Position numbers and translations under genes: made by a program | Source: Acetobacteraceae bacterium | GTDB lineage: Bacteria; Pseudomonadota; Alphaproteobacteria; Acetobacterales; Acetobacteraceae | Assembly (NCBI GenBank): GCA_027482245.1 | Contig: JAIXWG010000026.1 | Span: forward strand, 48,554 to 112,553 | Direction: 5' to 3' | DNA length: 64,000 nucleotides | Shown here: piece after piece, positions 55,893 to 64,000 of the stretch | How the letters are laid out: every line of letters starts with the position of its first letter | Position numbering within the stretch: position 1 is the first letter of the stretch | The notes under the pieces: model-generated | What the model saw: the letters and a program-made list of their open reading frames with translations, nothing else | Databases searched by the model: none | What the model was told of the DNA's origin: nothing

Positions 55893-56416
55893 GCAAGGAA
55901 CCACCGCGCAGCCTCCGCGCGATCGAGAACCCGGCGGAGATCGACCGCCTGCTGGCGCTCTGGGGCAAAGCCTTCGACGACAAGTCCATCCCCGCCCGCC
56001 AGCGGCCGCGCCTGAAGCCCATGGGCCCGGGCCGGCGCGACGGCTTCACCCAATGGGGGGCGAAGGTCGGCGGCATGGAGATGAACATCTCGCTCGAGGA
56101 GGTGACCGCCAATCGCTGGCGCATCGACCACGGCAACCAGGGCGCGCTCGCGATGCTGGACGGCCAGCCGGTGCTGCTGCGGCAATGGTACGTGAAGCGC
56201 GCGCCGACGGACGCGTCCCTCACCGCGGCGGAGATCGCCCAGGTGTCGGAGGAGCCGCCCTTCTACGTCACCCCCGGCGTCCATCGCGGCACGCCGACGG
56301 AACGGCGGCTCTACCAGATCGTCGCAATGCCGGAGGCCGATGCCGCCGCCATCCGCGAACAGACCGCCGCCGCCATCGCCCGCCACGCGGCGGCGCTGGA
56401 GAAGTTCGGCTTCTGA
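55889..56416 (+). CDS. hypothetical protein in CoA-transferase operon
   Basis: The 175-residue protein is not recognised. It has a charged start, a central WGAKVGGMEMNISLEEVTANRW segment split by positive residues, and a helical C terminus (IREQTAAAIARHAAALEKF). No signal or metal site is visible. It starts four bases inside the CaiB-like gene (ATGA), strongly supporting expression with the CoA-transferases, possibly as an accessory or regulatory protein. Confidence 0.6.
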   Translation: MSKEPPRSLRAIENPAEIDRLLALWGKAFDDKSIPARQRPRLKPMGPGRRDGFTQWGAKVGGMEMNISLEEVTANRWRIDHGNQGALAMLDGQPVLLRQWYVKRAPTDASLTAAEIAQVSEEPPFYVTPGVHRGTPTERRLYQIVAMPEADAAAIREQTAAAIARHAAALEKFGF

Positions 56417-56423
56417 GGGCGCA

Positions 56424-56478
56424 AGGGGGAGCGCTGCTCCCCCTTTGACCCCCTCGCCAGGGTCGAAGGCGACCCTGG
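56424..56478 (+). terminator. two-hairpin element (family B, copy 3), likely terminator
   Basis: Hairpin one pairs AGGGGGAGC with GCTCCCCCT around GCT (56424-56444) and is followed by TTT. Twelve bases later hairpin two pairs CCAGGGTCG with CGACCCTGG around AAGG (56457-56478), followed by ACCG. It starts seven bases after the operon's last stop and would end transcription there. It shares its plan with copies at 34864 and 47024. Confidence 0.65.
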
Positions 56479-56550
56479 ACCGCCGGGTTTCGGCCGCGGC
56501 CGGCGGGTCTTTACGCCGCCTTCATCCCCGGCCTCGCACACTGCCGTGTC

Positions 56551-56748
56551 ATGGAAATCGTCAACGGCTATCCCTGCCGTGACTGCACCGATGTCGCGCG
56601 GGCGAAGCGCGGCATCGATCCGGCACGGCCTGACCAGGGGCCGGCGCCGCAGACCATGGCGCCGAAGCCGGCAGGGCAGGAACCCGGCTGGGTCGCCGGC
56701 GCCCGTGCCGCGGGGGTGCCGGAGCGCCTGCTCGACCTCTACGCCTGA
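56551..56748 (+). CDS. small conserved-looking hypothetical protein
   Basis: The 65-residue protein begins MEIVNGYPCRDCTDVARAKR, with a CxxC pair, followed by a DPARP-type segment and an alanine-rich end. I associate this start with small conserved alphaproteobacterial proteins of unknown function. The two cysteines might bind metal. It stands between the two-hairpin element and the EamA transporter gene. Confidence 0.55.
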   Translation: MEIVNGYPCRDCTDVARAKRGIDPARPDQGPAPQTMAPKPAGQEPGWVAGARAAGVPERLLDLYA

Positions 56749-56810
56749 CGGGTCAGACCCGCGCAACGGCCGGATGGCGCGACCCTTCGCCATCCGTCAA
56801 ACCGCACCCC

Positions 56811-57740
56811 ATGCCCGGCCCCATGACCGCCCGCCTCTGGGGGCTTCTCGTCGCGCTCTCGCTGGCCTGGGGGACCTCCTTCCTCACCATGGCCGTGGCG
56901 CTGCGCGGCTTCCCGCCCTTCACCATCGTCTTCGCCCGCACCGCCATGGCCGCGCTGGTGCTGGGCGCGGCCTGCATCGCGCTCGGCCTGGGGCTGCCGC
57001 GCGGCCGCCGGGCCTGGCTCGCCTGCGCGGGGATGGGGCTGCTGAACAGTGCCGTCCCCTTCACCCTCATCGTCCTCGGGCTGCAGTTCATCCCCTCCGG
57101 CCTCGCCGCCGTGGTGAATGCCGCGACGCCGGTCTGCGCCGTGCTCTGCGCCCATTGGCTGGCGGATGATGAGCGGCTGACGCCGAACCGCCTGGCCGGC
57201 GCCATCACCGGTGTGGCGGGCGTCGCCATCCTGATCGGCCCGGCGACCTTCGATCTCGGCCCCGGCAAAGAGGGTGGGGGGGCGGAGGCGCTGGGCATCG
57301 CGCTGTGCCTCGGCGCCTGCCTGTCCTATGGGCTGTCGGGCGTCTGGTCCCGCCGCGTGAAGCGCGCGGGCCTGGCGCCGCTGCCGGCTGCGACCGGGCA
57401 ATGCGCCATGGCCGCGCTGATCATGCTGCCCCTGGCGCTGGCCTTCGAGCATCCCTGGGCGCTGCCGATGCCGCCGGCGGAGGCGGTGGTGGCGCTGGTC
57501 GTCCTCGGCCTGGTGGCGACGGCGCTGGCCTATGCGCTCTACTACGCCATCCTGGCCGGCGCGGGCGCCACCAACACCATGCTGGTCACGCTGCTGGTCC
57601 CGGTCTCCGCCCTGCTGCTGGGATGGCTCCTGCTGGATGAGGCGCTGGCCGCGCGCCACCTGCTGGGCATGGCAGTGATCGGCACGGGCCTGGTGCTGAT
57701 CGATGGAAGGCTGTTCAGGCGGGCTTCAGCGGCAGGATGA
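56811..57740 (+). CDS. EamA/DMT-family transporter
   Basis: The 309-residue protein has ten predicted spans in two EamA repeats: WGLLVALSLAWGTSFLTMAV and LGIALCLGACLSYGLSGVWS begin the halves, with RTAMAALVLGAACIALGLGL and NTMLVTLLVPVSALLLGWLL near the ends. DMT transporters export amino acids, nucleosides or drugs. ATG 56811 or 56823 can start translation. The 3' end overlaps the convergent membrane-protein gene by 26 bases. Confidence 0.9.
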   Translation: MPGPMTARLWGLLVALSLAWGTSFLTMAVALRGFPPFTIVFARTAMAALVLGAACIALGLGLPRGRRAWLACAGMGLLNSAVPFTLIVLGLQFIPSGLAAVVNAATPVCAVLCAHWLADDERLTPNRLAGAITGVAGVAILIGPATFDLGPGKEGGGAEALGIALCLGACLSYGLSGVWSRRVKRAGLAPLPAATGQCAMAALIMLPLALAFEHPWALPMPPAEAVVALVVLGLVATALAYALYYAILAGAGATNTMLVTLLVPVSALLLGWLLLDEALAARHLLGMAVIGTGLVLIDGRLFRRASAAG

Positions 57741-58080
57741 CCACGGCGTAGACGGCGAAGGCCGTCACCACGCCCCCCAGCGCCATCCCCGCCAAGAAGG
57801 CCAGGCCCCGTCGCCACCCCGCCCAGCGCCGCGTGCCGAGCCAGGCCACGGGCACGGAAAGCCCCCACCAGGCCGAGATCAGCAGGAAGAAGGTCCAGAA
57901 GCTGTCGCCCGGCAGCAGTTCCTCCGCCGGCCAGATCAGGCCGATCAGCGGCAGCGTCACCATGGCGAAGCCGATGCCGGGCAGCCCGAAGGCGATCATG
58001 GTGCCGAGATAGGACAGCGCCGCCCCCGCCAGGGCGGAGCCCAGCGCCGCCTGCCACGGCGGCCGCCGCGTCAGGGCCAT
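57715..58080 (-). CDS. hypothetical four-span membrane protein
   Basis: The 121-residue protein has about four spans: LGSALAGAALSYLGTMIAFG, MVTLPLIGLIWPAEELL, FWTFFLLISAWWGLSVPVAW and LAFLAGMALGGVVTAFAVYA. Family not recognised. It starts ten bases inside the phosphatase gene and its end overlaps the convergent EamA gene. It is likely co-transcribed with the phosphatase. Confidence 0.65.
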   Translation of the reverse strand: MALTRRPPWQAALGSALAGAALSYLGTMIAFGLPGIGFAMVTLPLIGLIWPAEELLPGDSFWTFFLLISAWWGLSVPVAWLGTRRWAGWRRGLAFLAGMALGGVVTAFAVYAVVILPLKPA

Positions 58081-58484
58081 TTGAAGCCGCGCGCCATGGC
58101 CTGCTGCTCCGGCGTCTCCGCCGCATGAGCCAGGTAATGGGCGCGGACATAGTCCAGCGGATCGCCGGGCACCCCGGCCGCCTTGGCCAGGCACGCCATG
58201 AACAGCCCGGTCCGCCCGATGCCCGCGCGGCAGCCGACATGCACGGGGCGCGCCGGTTCCGCTTCCAGCTGCGCCAGCACGCGGCCGACGGCCTCTCGCA
58301 GCACGGCCGGGTCCGGCAGGCCGAAATCCGGCGTCGGCACGGCCACATCGGCCAGCCAGGCCTTCTCCGCCTGCATCTCCAGGCAGATGCCGAAGGCGCC
58401 GTCCGGGATGGCGTCGAAGGGGCCGCCGGTGATGGTCACGGGATGCCCCGCGACCACCAGCGGCAGCGTGCCGCGTATCCTCAC
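58071..58484 (-). CDS. protein tyrosine / dual-specificity phosphatase
   Basis: The 137-residue protein has the Cys-based phosphatase P-loop HVGCRAGIGRTGLFMACL (C-x5-R with R followed by TG) and an Asp in PTPDFGLPDPAVL that could be the general acid. It is smaller than classical PTPs and resembles compact cytoplasmic PTPs of alphaproteobacteria. The downstream gene overlaps by ten bases; the cytochrome gene is ten bases upstream. It probably dephosphorylates tyrosine or phosphoinositide-like substrates. Confidence 0.82.
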   Translation of the reverse strand: MRIRGTLPLVVAGHPVTITGGPFDAIPDGAFGICLEMQAEKAWLADVAVPTPDFGLPDPAVLREAVGRVLAQLEAEPARPVHVGCRAGIGRTGLFMACLAKAAGVPGDPLDYVRAHYLAHAAETPEQQAMARGFKWP

Positions 58485-58494
58485 GCCCGCATCC

Positions 58495-59343
58495 TCAGGG
58501 CTGGGGGGGCAGGCTGCGGAGGTAGCTGACCACGTCCGACAGCTCCTCCGGCGTCATGTTGCGGTAGGCCCAGAAGGCCATGGGCGGCGCCAGGGGGCGG
58601 CCGGTCTGGGACACGCCGGTGGTGATGGCGCGGATGATCTCCGCATCCGTCCAGCCGCCGATGCCATTCGCGTGCGGCGTCAGGTTGCGTGCGACGGAGA
58701 CGCCCCAGGGGCCGCGGAATTCCATGCCGCCCGCGCCGGTGCGGCTGAAGTCGTTCCGGCCATCCACCATCGGCGTATGGCATTCCATGCAATGCGCGAC
58801 CGCATTGGCCAGGTAGGCGCCGCGCGCCACCGGGTTGTCCGCGGGGTCCGGCACGCTGGCCACGGGCGGGCCATAGGCCGGCGGCAGGGGGATGCGATAG
58901 ACGCTCGCCTCCACCGCGTTGCGCACCGGCGGCACCGTCCGGAGGTAGGCGACCATCGCCGCGACATCGCGGTCCGACAGGCCCCGGTACAGCCCGAGCG
59001 GCATGGGCGGTCCGATGATCCGGCCATCGGGCCGGATGCCTTCCCGGATCGCGCGTGCGATCTGCGCGTCGGTCCAGCGGCCGATCCCCGTCTCCGGATC
59101 CGGCGTGATGTTGGAGGCGACGGCCCGGAAGGGCGGTTCGTCGAAGACATTGCCGCCCGCCAGCGCGCGCGTCATGTCCGGCCCCTGCGGGCCCATCGGC
59201 GTGTGGCAGTTGCCGCAGGCGCCGGTCACCTCGACCAGGTGCCTGCCGCGCGCCAGCAGCGCGGCATCCGGCGTGCCCGTCTGGGCAGCAGCGGGCAAGG
59301 CGAGGCACAGCGCGGCGATGGCCGCGCCCATCAGTCGCATCAT
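58495..59343 (-). CDS. diheme c-type cytochrome
   Basis: The 282-residue protein has a signal peptide (residues 1-20, AALCLALPAAAQ) and two CxxCH haem sites: CGNCH near residue 45 and CMECH in the second half, each followed by a long loop typical of AdhB-like cytochrome c modules (DPETGIGRWTDAQIARAIRE and GIGGWTDAEIIRAI). It is a periplasmic electron carrier, likely accepting electrons from a membrane or periplasmic dehydrogenase, of which none is adjacent. ATG 59343 is chosen for the signal. Confidence 0.92.
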   Translation of the reverse strand: MMRLMGAAIAALCLALPAAAQTGTPDAALLARGRHLVEVTGACGNCHTPMGPQGPDMTRALAGGNVFDEPPFRAVASNITPDPETGIGRWTDAQIARAIREGIRPDGRIIGPPMPLGLYRGLSDRDVAAMVAYLRTVPPVRNAVEASVYRIPLPPAYGPPVASVPDPADNPVARGAYLANAVAHCMECHTPMVDGRNDFSRTGAGGMEFRGPWGVSVARNLTPHANGIGGWTDAEIIRAITTGVSQTGRPLAPPMAFWAYRNMTPEELSDVVSYLRSLPPQP

Positions 59344-59426
59344 GGTGGAATTCTCCCCGTTCCTTCCCGGCATCGGCAGCCTGCCGCAACGACGGGACGG
59401 GGACAATGCAACGGTTCGGCCGGCGA

Positions 59427-59711
59427 TCAGCCTTCGACGGTCACGCCGCGCCAGAAGGCCACGTGGTCACGGATGTTTGCGGCCGCGGGCTTGGGGTCCG
59501 GGTAGTACCAGGCGGCGCCCGCATTCACCTGCCCGTCCACGACAACGTCGTGGTAGCGCGCCGTGCCCTTCCAGCCGCAGACCGTGGTCTGCGCGCTGTC
59601 CCGCAGGAATTCCGGCTTCACCGCCGCGCGGGGGAAGTAGAGGTTGCCCTCCACCCGCTCCACCGCCGCGCTTTCCGCGATCACCGCGCCGTTCCAGATC
59701 GCCCGTGCCAT
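59427..59711 (-). CDS. DUF427 family protein
   Basis: The 94-residue protein has the DUF427 fold: ARAIWNGAVIAESA, NLYFPRAAVKPEFL, CGWKGTARYHDVVVDGQV and AAWYYPDPKPAAANIRDHVAF. Members are cytoplasmic beta-rich proteins of unknown function, often with nucleotide- or sugar-related neighbours. It lies 49 bases after the pssA stop and may belong to that operon. Confidence 0.88.
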   Translation of the reverse strand: MARAIWNGAVIAESAAVERVEGNLYFPRAAVKPEFLRDSAQTTVCGWKGTARYHDVVVDGQVNAGAAWYYPDPKPAAANIRDHVAFWRGVTVEG

Positions 59712-59760
59712 CCGCCTGCCTCCTGCCTTCATCGGGCAGGTGGCGCGGCGGCGGCGGGCA

Positions 59761-60636
59761 TCAAGGCCGGCCGTTGGCGGGTTCCGGCACCTGTTCGATC
59801 AGCGCCTCGGCTTCCTGCTTCAGCGTCAGGTAGGACTTCAGGGAGAAGGGCAGCATGCCGAGATAGATGATCCCGCCCGCGGCCAATGCCGCCCAGGGCT
59901 CCGCCACCAGCATCGCGACGTAGAACCCCACCCCCAGCAGCAGCGGCAGGATGGCCGCGCGGGGCACGCGGAAGTTCTTGAAGGACCAGGTCGGCAGGGT
60001 GGAGACCATCAGCCCGCCCACCGCCACCAGCACGATGCCGACCAGCACGGGGTGGCGGATGACGGTGGCCGTGCCCTCCCACCCCCATTCGCCGAGCGCG
60101 AGGCCGGCGAAGAGCGGGAACAGCGCGCAGCCCGCGCCCGCCGGCGCCGGCACGCCGGTGAAGAAGTTGTAGGCATAGGCCGGCTTCGGTGCCGGCCCGA
60201 TGTCGAGCGAGGCGTTGAAGCGGGCCAGACGGAGGGAGGAGCAGACCGCGAACATCAGGCAGGGCACGAAGCCGATGGGCCCCACCGCCTGCATGGACCA
60301 GAGGTAGAGCACCAGCGCCGGCGCCACGCCGAAGCTCAGGAAGTCCGCCAGGCTGTCGAATTCCGCGCCGAAGCGCGACGTCGCCTTCAGCAGGCGCGCG
60401 AGGCGCCCGTCGAGGCCATCGATCACCGCGGCGACGACGATCATCCCCGCCGCCGGCGCCCAGCGCCCGTCGATTGCGAAGCGGATCGCGACCAGCCCGG
60501 CGCAGAGGCCCAGCATGGTCAGGATGTTCGGGATGAGCCGGTTGAAGGACTGGCCATCGAAGCGCGGCCGCGTGCGCGGCCGGAAGCGCCGGCGGAACCG
60601 GTGCAGCGGTTGCGCCTTGCGCCCCGTTTCGCTCAT
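59761..60636 (-). CDS. pssA: CDP-diacylglycerol-serine O-phosphatidyltransferase
   Basis: The 291-residue membrane enzyme carries the CDP-alcohol phosphotransferase motif: DGLDGRLARLLKATSRFGAE with the D-G-x2-[A]-R and following DSLADFLSFG. About six spans follow. It makes phosphatidylserine from CDP-diacylglycerol and serine in the membrane. It overlaps the psd gene by four bases (ATGA), giving the usual two-step phosphatidylethanolamine operon. Confidence 0.95.
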   Translation of the reverse strand: MSETGRKAQPLHRFRRRFRPRTRPRFDGQSFNRLIPNILTMLGLCAGLVAIRFAIDGRWAPAAGMIVVAAVIDGLDGRLARLLKATSRFGAEFDSLADFLSFGVAPALVLYLWSMQAVGPIGFVPCLMFAVCSSLRLARFNASLDIGPAPKPAYAYNFFTGVPAPAGAGCALFPLFAGLALGEWGWEGTATVIRHPVLVGIVLVAVGGLMVSTLPTWSFKNFRVPRAAILPLLLGVGFYVAMLVAEPWAALAAGGIIYLGMLPFSLKSYLTLKQEAEALIEQVPEPANGRP

Positions 60637-61322
60637 GCGCGCGGTCCCGCGGCGTTGAGGTCGGCCACCACCGTCTCGCCCCCGATCATGAGCTGGCCGA
60701 CGGCGACCAGCGGCCTGACGCCTTCCGGCAGGTAGACATCGGTGCGGCTGCCGAAGCGGATGATCCCGAAGCGGTCGCCGGCCGTCACCTGATCCTGTTC
60801 CCGCACATGGCACAGGATGCGCCGCGCGATCAGCCCCGCGATCTGCACGACCGCGACATCGCGCCCGTCCGGCATGCGGATGGCCAGCGCGTTGCGTTCA
60901 TTGTCGTCGCTGGCCTTGTCGAGGCTGGCGTTGAGGAAGGCGCCGTGGCGATAGGCGATGCGCGTCACCACGCCATCCACCGGCACGCGGTTCACATGCA
61001 CGTCGAGCACGGAGAGGAAGATGCAGACGCGCCAGCGCGGCACGTCGCCCAGGCCGAGTTCCAGCGGCGGCACGGCAGGCCCCACCATCACCACCCGCCC
61101 ATCCGCAGGCGCGATCACCACCCCGGGCCGGGGCGGCACGACCCGTTCCGGGTCGCGGAAGAAGTAGAGGCAGAACAGCGTGAAGGCGACGCCCGGCCAG
61201 AACAGCCACTTGCCCAGCAGCAGCCCCCCGACCACCGCCACGGCCACGCCGGCGTAGATGAAGGGGCGCCCGGCCGGATGCGGCTTGGCGAGGACGAGGC
61301 GGAAGCTGTCGATCAGGCTCAT
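60633..61322 (-). CDS. psd: phosphatidylserine decarboxylase proenzyme
   Basis: The 229-residue enzyme has a signal-like anchor (GVAVAVVGGLLLGKWLFWPG) and the self-cleaving family pattern: VVIAPADGRVVMVG, IFLSVLDVHVNRVPVDG, HGAFLNASLDKASDDNERNAL and FGSRTDVYLPEG, where cleavage between Gly and Ser creates the pyruvoyl group. It converts phosphatidylserine to phosphatidylethanolamine. The gene leads the psd-pssA pair; a 46-base gap separates its start from the divergent gene at 61369. Confidence 0.95.
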   Translation of the reverse strand: MSLIDSFRLVLAKPHPAGRPFIYAGVAVAVVGGLLLGKWLFWPGVAFTLFCLYFFRDPERVVPPRPGVVIAPADGRVVMVGPAVPPLELGLGDVPRWRVCIFLSVLDVHVNRVPVDGVVTRIAYRHGAFLNASLDKASDDNERNALAIRMPDGRDVAVVQIAGLIARRILCHVREQDQVTAGDRFGIIRFGSRTDVYLPEGVRPLVAVGQLMIGGETVVADLNAAGPRA

Positions 61323-61368
61323 GCGGGCGCTTATGGTCCGTTCACTCTATTCGGACAACATCGGAGGC

Positions 61369-61812
61369 ATGGCACATCTCACGCACGGGCCTTTCCTTGT
61401 CGCCGAGGACGGGTCGCTCACCCCCCAGCGCCAGCCCGCGATGCGCTTCGAATGGCGCGGCCGCGATTGCGAGGCCACCTTCGATGACGGCCAGGTCAGC
61501 CTGACGGTCCAGGCCGGCGCCGTTCCCTACACGGCGGAACGGCCGGAAGTCCGTCCCGGCGCCTTCGCCGCGCTGGGGGAGATGGCGCCGGAACTGCCGG
61601 AGGGCTGGCGGCTGAAGCTGCTGCCGGACCATCGCGTGCGGCTGGAAGCGGCGATGCCGCGGGCCGGGCAGGTGACGGCGACGGCGCTGGTCCGCGCCAT
61701 GGTCGCCTTCGCCCTGGCGCTCGATCCCTACCTGGACCGGCTGGAATCCGCGGGCCTGGATGCCGGCCGGGGTGCGGGCGGCGGCGGGGGCGCGGGCAGC
61801 GTGAAGACCTGA
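61369..61812 (+). CDS. hypothetical protein
   Basis: The 147-residue protein starts [20 protein letters not shown], has a beta-rich middle ([19 protein letters not shown]), a helical [17 protein letters not shown] and a glycine-rich end. No family is recognised and no signal peptide is present. A CGGAGG ribosome site precedes ATG 61369. Its 3' end overlaps the convergent LysM gene by 85 bases, so both ends are transcribed in opposite directions through shared DNA. Confidence 0.65.
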   Translation: MAHLTHGPFLVAEDGSLTPQRQPAMRFEWRGRDCEATFDDGQVSLTVQAGAVPYTAERPEVRPGAFAALGEMAPELPEGWRLKLLPDHRVRLEAAMPRAGQVTATALVRAMVAFALALDPYLDRLESAGLDAGRGAGGGGGAGSVKT

Positions 61813-63623
61813 CCCGGCCAGATCAGGTTCGGGTTGCGGATCTGGTCGCGATTGGCTTCGTAGATGATGGTGTAGAGCACGCCGCGCCCATAGGCCGCGC
61901 GCGCCAGGCGCCACAGGCTGTTGCCGGGCTGCACGATCACCCGGCCCTCCGGGATCTCGCCCTGCGGCACGCTTTCCCGCTGGAAGGGCAGTTCCACCCG
62001 CGCGGCCACGGCGCCATTGGCGGCCAGTTGGTCCACGCGCACGCGGTGCCGCCCGATGGCCGGGGCGGAAGGCGGCGTCAGCTCCCAGCGCCCCTGCTCA
62101 TCCGCGCGCGAATCGCCGGCATGCACGCCGTTCACGTAGATCCGCACCGGCGCCCCGGGCGCCGCGCTGCCGGAGAAGCGGATGCCGCCGGCATCGTCGT
62201 AATCCACGATGTCGAGGCCGAGGCCCCGGCGCGCCGGCCCGGTCGGCGTCTGCAGGATGCGCGGGACGGCGTTGGGCGCGCCCGGCACCAGCACCACGGT
62301 CGGCGCCGCCGGCGGCGGGGGGGCGGCGCGGGCGGCCTGCTGGCGCGCGGCTTCCGCCTGACGCGCGGCTTCGGCCTGGCGGGAAGCGGCGGCGCGGGCT
62401 TCCTCCGCCTGGCGGGCGGCCTCCGCCCGGCGGGCCTGTTCGGTGCGGTTCGCCGCTTCCGCGCGGGTCGCGGCCTCGGCATCCGCGCGGGCCAGGCCCT
62501 GCTGGCGGATCGCGGCTTCGACGGCGCGGGCGGAAGCCTCGGCGGCGCGGGCGGCGACCTCGGCAGCGCGGGCGCTGGCTTCCGCGGCGCGGGACGCGCT
62601 CTCGGCCACGCGCATGGCGGCATCGACGCGGGCATTGGCCTCGGCGCGGGCGGCCTGTTCGGCGCGGGCGGCGGCCTCGGCACGGGCGGCGGCCTCGGCG
62701 GCGCGGGCCTGGGCCTCGGCTTCCTGGCGTGCCTGGGCCTCGGCGCGGGCGGCCTCCTCGGCCGCGCGGGCCTGCGCGGCCAGGCGGGCGGCCTGCTCGG
62801 CGGCACGGGCTTCGGCGGCGGCGCGTTCCTCGGCCTCGCGCCGGGCCTGGGCCTCGGCGCGGGCGCGTTCCTCGGCGGCGCGGGCCTGGGCGGCGGCGCG
62901 CTCCTCGGCCTCGCGCCGGGCCTGCGCCTCGGCGCGGGCGGCGGCCTCGGCACGGGCGGTGGCCTCCGCGCGTTCGGCGGCTTCGCGCGCTTCGCGCTCC
63001 GCCTGCCGGGCCAGTTCCTCGACGCGCGCCAGGCTGGCGGCGCGGGCTTCCGCTTCCTGCCGGGCCGCGGCTTCGGCGCGGGCGAGGGCCTCGGCGCGTT
63101 CGGCGGCTTCCCGTGCCTCCCGCTCCGCCACCACAGCGGGGTCGGGCACGACGACGACGACCACGTCGGGGCCCGCGATCTCCGCGCCGCCCTGGCGGCC
63201 GCGCAGGCTGAACTGGCGGGTGCCCGGGCGCAGCGGGTCGGCGGGCAGGATCACCCATTCGCCGCGGGCATCGGCGCGGGTGCGGCCGATCTCCCGCTCA
63301 TCCTCCATCAGCAGCACCTCGGACCCCGGCGCGGCGCGGCCGGCCACCACGACATTGCCGCGGGCGCCGACGCGCGCGACATCGAATCGGGGTGGCTCCA
63401 GCGTGGCGGCGGGGGCGGCAGGCGGGGCGATGGCAGGCGCCGCGGCGGGCGGGGCCGGGGTGGCGGGCGGCGGCACGAGCACCGGCCGCGTCTCCGTCCC
63501 GCCAGGGGCGCGTGGGGTCGCCACCCGCATCGGCTCCTGCGATGCGAACTGGCTGGCGACATAAGCAGCCAGGCCGCCAGCGGCCATGGCCACGATCAAC
63601 AGGACGCGCCCGCTGGGCTTCAT
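61728..63623 (-). CDS. LysM protein with long Ala/Arg/Glu coiled coil
   Basis: The 631-residue protein has a membrane anchor ([20 protein letters not shown]), a Pro/Ala linker, an Ig-like domain (about residues 78-158), an Ala/Arg/Glu coiled coil of about 270 residues (163-433) in repeated blocks such as [15 protein letters not shown], a second Ig-like domain (about 470-548) and a C-terminal LysM domain ([20 protein letters not shown] to [10 protein letters not shown]). Relatives I know usually lack this long rod. LysM binds peptidoglycan, so the rod may span the periplasm. It overlaps the gene at 61369. Confidence 0.85.
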   Translation of the reverse strand: MKPSGRVLLIVAMAAGGLAAYVASQFASQEPMRVATPRAPGGTETRPVLVPPPATPAPPAAAPAIAPPAAPAATLEPPRFDVARVGARGNVVVAGRAAPGSEVLLMEDEREIGRTRADARGEWVILPADPLRPGTRQFSLRGRQGGAEIAGPDVVVVVVPDPAVVAEREAREAAERAEALARAEAAARQEAEARAASLARVEELARQAEREAREAAERAEATARAEAAARAEAQARREAEERAAAQARAAEERARAEAQARREAEERAAAEARAAEQAARLAAQARAAEEAARAEAQARQEAEAQARAAEAAARAEAAARAEQAARAEANARVDAAMRVAESASRAAEASARAAEVAARAAEASARAVEAAIRQQGLARADAEAATRAEAANRTEQARRAEAARQAEEARAAASRQAEAARQAEAARQQAARAAPPPPAAPTVVLVPGAPNAVPRILQTPTGPARRGLGLDIVDYDDAGGIRFSGSAAPGAPVRIYVNGVHAGDSRADEQGRWELTPPSAPAIGRHRVRVDQLAANGAVAARVELPFQRESVPQGEIPEGRVIVQPGNSLWRLARAAYGRGVLYTIIYEANRDQIRNPNLIWPGQVFTLPAPPPPPAPRPASRPADSSRSR

Positions 63624-63698
63624 GCCTTCGTAACTACGGCGTGAAGTCGCGTCGGCACAAGGGCCTGCGAGCCGCAACCATCATTTCGCTGCAAGTTG

Positions 63699-64000
63699 TC
63701 AACGCAAAAGCCACACTGCCCCGAGGCACCCGCCCGCGGCCAGTAGCGGCCAGGCCGCGGCGACGCGCCGGCCCCCGGGAAGCAGCCCGGCCCAGAGCAT
63801 CGCGACCGGCGCCGCCGCCGCCGCCCAATCCGCCGGCGCCCCGCGCGCGAGCACCGGCAGCGCGGCGAGCGCCGCCAGCCCACCGGCCAGGGGCATGGCC
63901 GTGGCCAGCCAGGCCCGGCCCGCCGCCGCGCCGCCCAGGCTGCCGCCGGCCGCGGCGCCCAGCGCCGCCAGCCCCAGCACCACCCCCGGGCCGGGCAGCC
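63699..64000 (-). CDS. hydrophobic membrane protein (5' end outside window)
   Basis: The frame covers the last 302 bases and has no stop to the window edge; only the C-terminal part is seen. It contains three to four hydrophobic segments rich in Ala, Gly and Leu (VLGLAALGAAAGGSLGG, WAAAAAPVAMLWAGLLPGG and LLAAGGCLGAVWLLR), so it is an integral membrane protein. Family is not recognised. It lies 75 bases from the LysM gene start in the same direction. Confidence 0.55.
   Translation of the reverse strand, partial: LPGPGVVLGLAALGAAAGGSLGGAAAGRAWLATAMPLAGGLAALAALPVLARGAPADWAAAAAPVAMLWAGLLPGGRRVAAAWPLLAAGGCLGAVWLLR

Noticed and set aside
62340..63110. Strong DNA repetition resembling a repeat array or CRISPR
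   Set aside because: The repetition follows Ala/Arg/Glu codon use in the LysM protein's coiled coil; there are no regular spacers.

Overview
The window is very GC-rich, densely packed chromosomal DNA. It carries many orphan TctC (Bug)-type and other periplasmic binding proteins, CoA-transferases, Tat-like signal peptides and ATGA-type gene overlaps. This fits an alphaproteobacterium of the Acetobacteraceae (Roseomonas-like); the family assignment is inferred from protein character, not from a marker gene. No gene-free stretch exceeds 300 bases.

Layout. 1-3224: one end of a prophage or related integrated element (ASCH-like protein, two HNH proteins, an ABA-sandwich-like protein, several small unknowns) stopping at the 3' end of a tRNA-Thr(CGU) gene. 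3399-6368: three-gene exporter (membrane-fusion protein, FtsX-type permease, LolD/MacB-type ATPase). 6473-9850: amino-acid metabolism genes (M20 deacylase, threonine-synthase-like PLP enzyme, D-threonine-aldolase-like enzyme). 9957-10367: small exported protein.

10508-24876 is the most remarkable part. A tightly overlapped operon encodes a formyltransferase, a membrane sensor, a sensor-HAMP-MFS fusion, a periplasmic binding protein of the ABC_sub_bind family, and a membrane SpoIIE-type PP2C phosphatase. Next come a 370-residue protein with a double-glycine leader and then a complete NHLM-type export set: HlyD adaptor, C39 peptidase/ABC exporter and a second large ABC exporter. My reading is a signal-sensing module coupled to leader-peptide-dependent export of an unusually large glycine-rich surface or toxin-like protein.

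24910-34862: TRIC channel, MFS, LysR, DUF2076, CoA-binding protein, OmpA-like protein, RidA-like protein, a TctC receptor, a family-5 binding protein and a divergent amidohydrolase. 34917-36623: an ECF42-type sigma factor with one intact and one fragmentary DGPF (YCII) protein. 36703-47000: DUF4169, dienelactone hydrolase, histidine kinase, chorismate mutase, isocitrate-lyase/PEP-mutase family enzyme, TctC receptor, MFS, DUF3047 and a large secreted hydrolase-like protein. 47085-52888: an operon with a secreted isoaspartyl methyltransferase and a polytopic spermidine-synthase-like protein, then a four-gene operon with GNAT and lipoprotein genes. 53063-56416: a CoA-transferase operon. 56551-64000: EamA transporter, phosphatase, diheme cytochrome c, psd-pssA phosphatidylethanolamine synthesis, and a LysM protein with a very long coiled coil; a membrane protein gene runs off the end.

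Two families of dispersed GC-rich hairpin repeats sit at gene ends and probably act as terminators. One tRNA was found. No rRNA, CRISPR array, insertion sequence or integrase gene was found.
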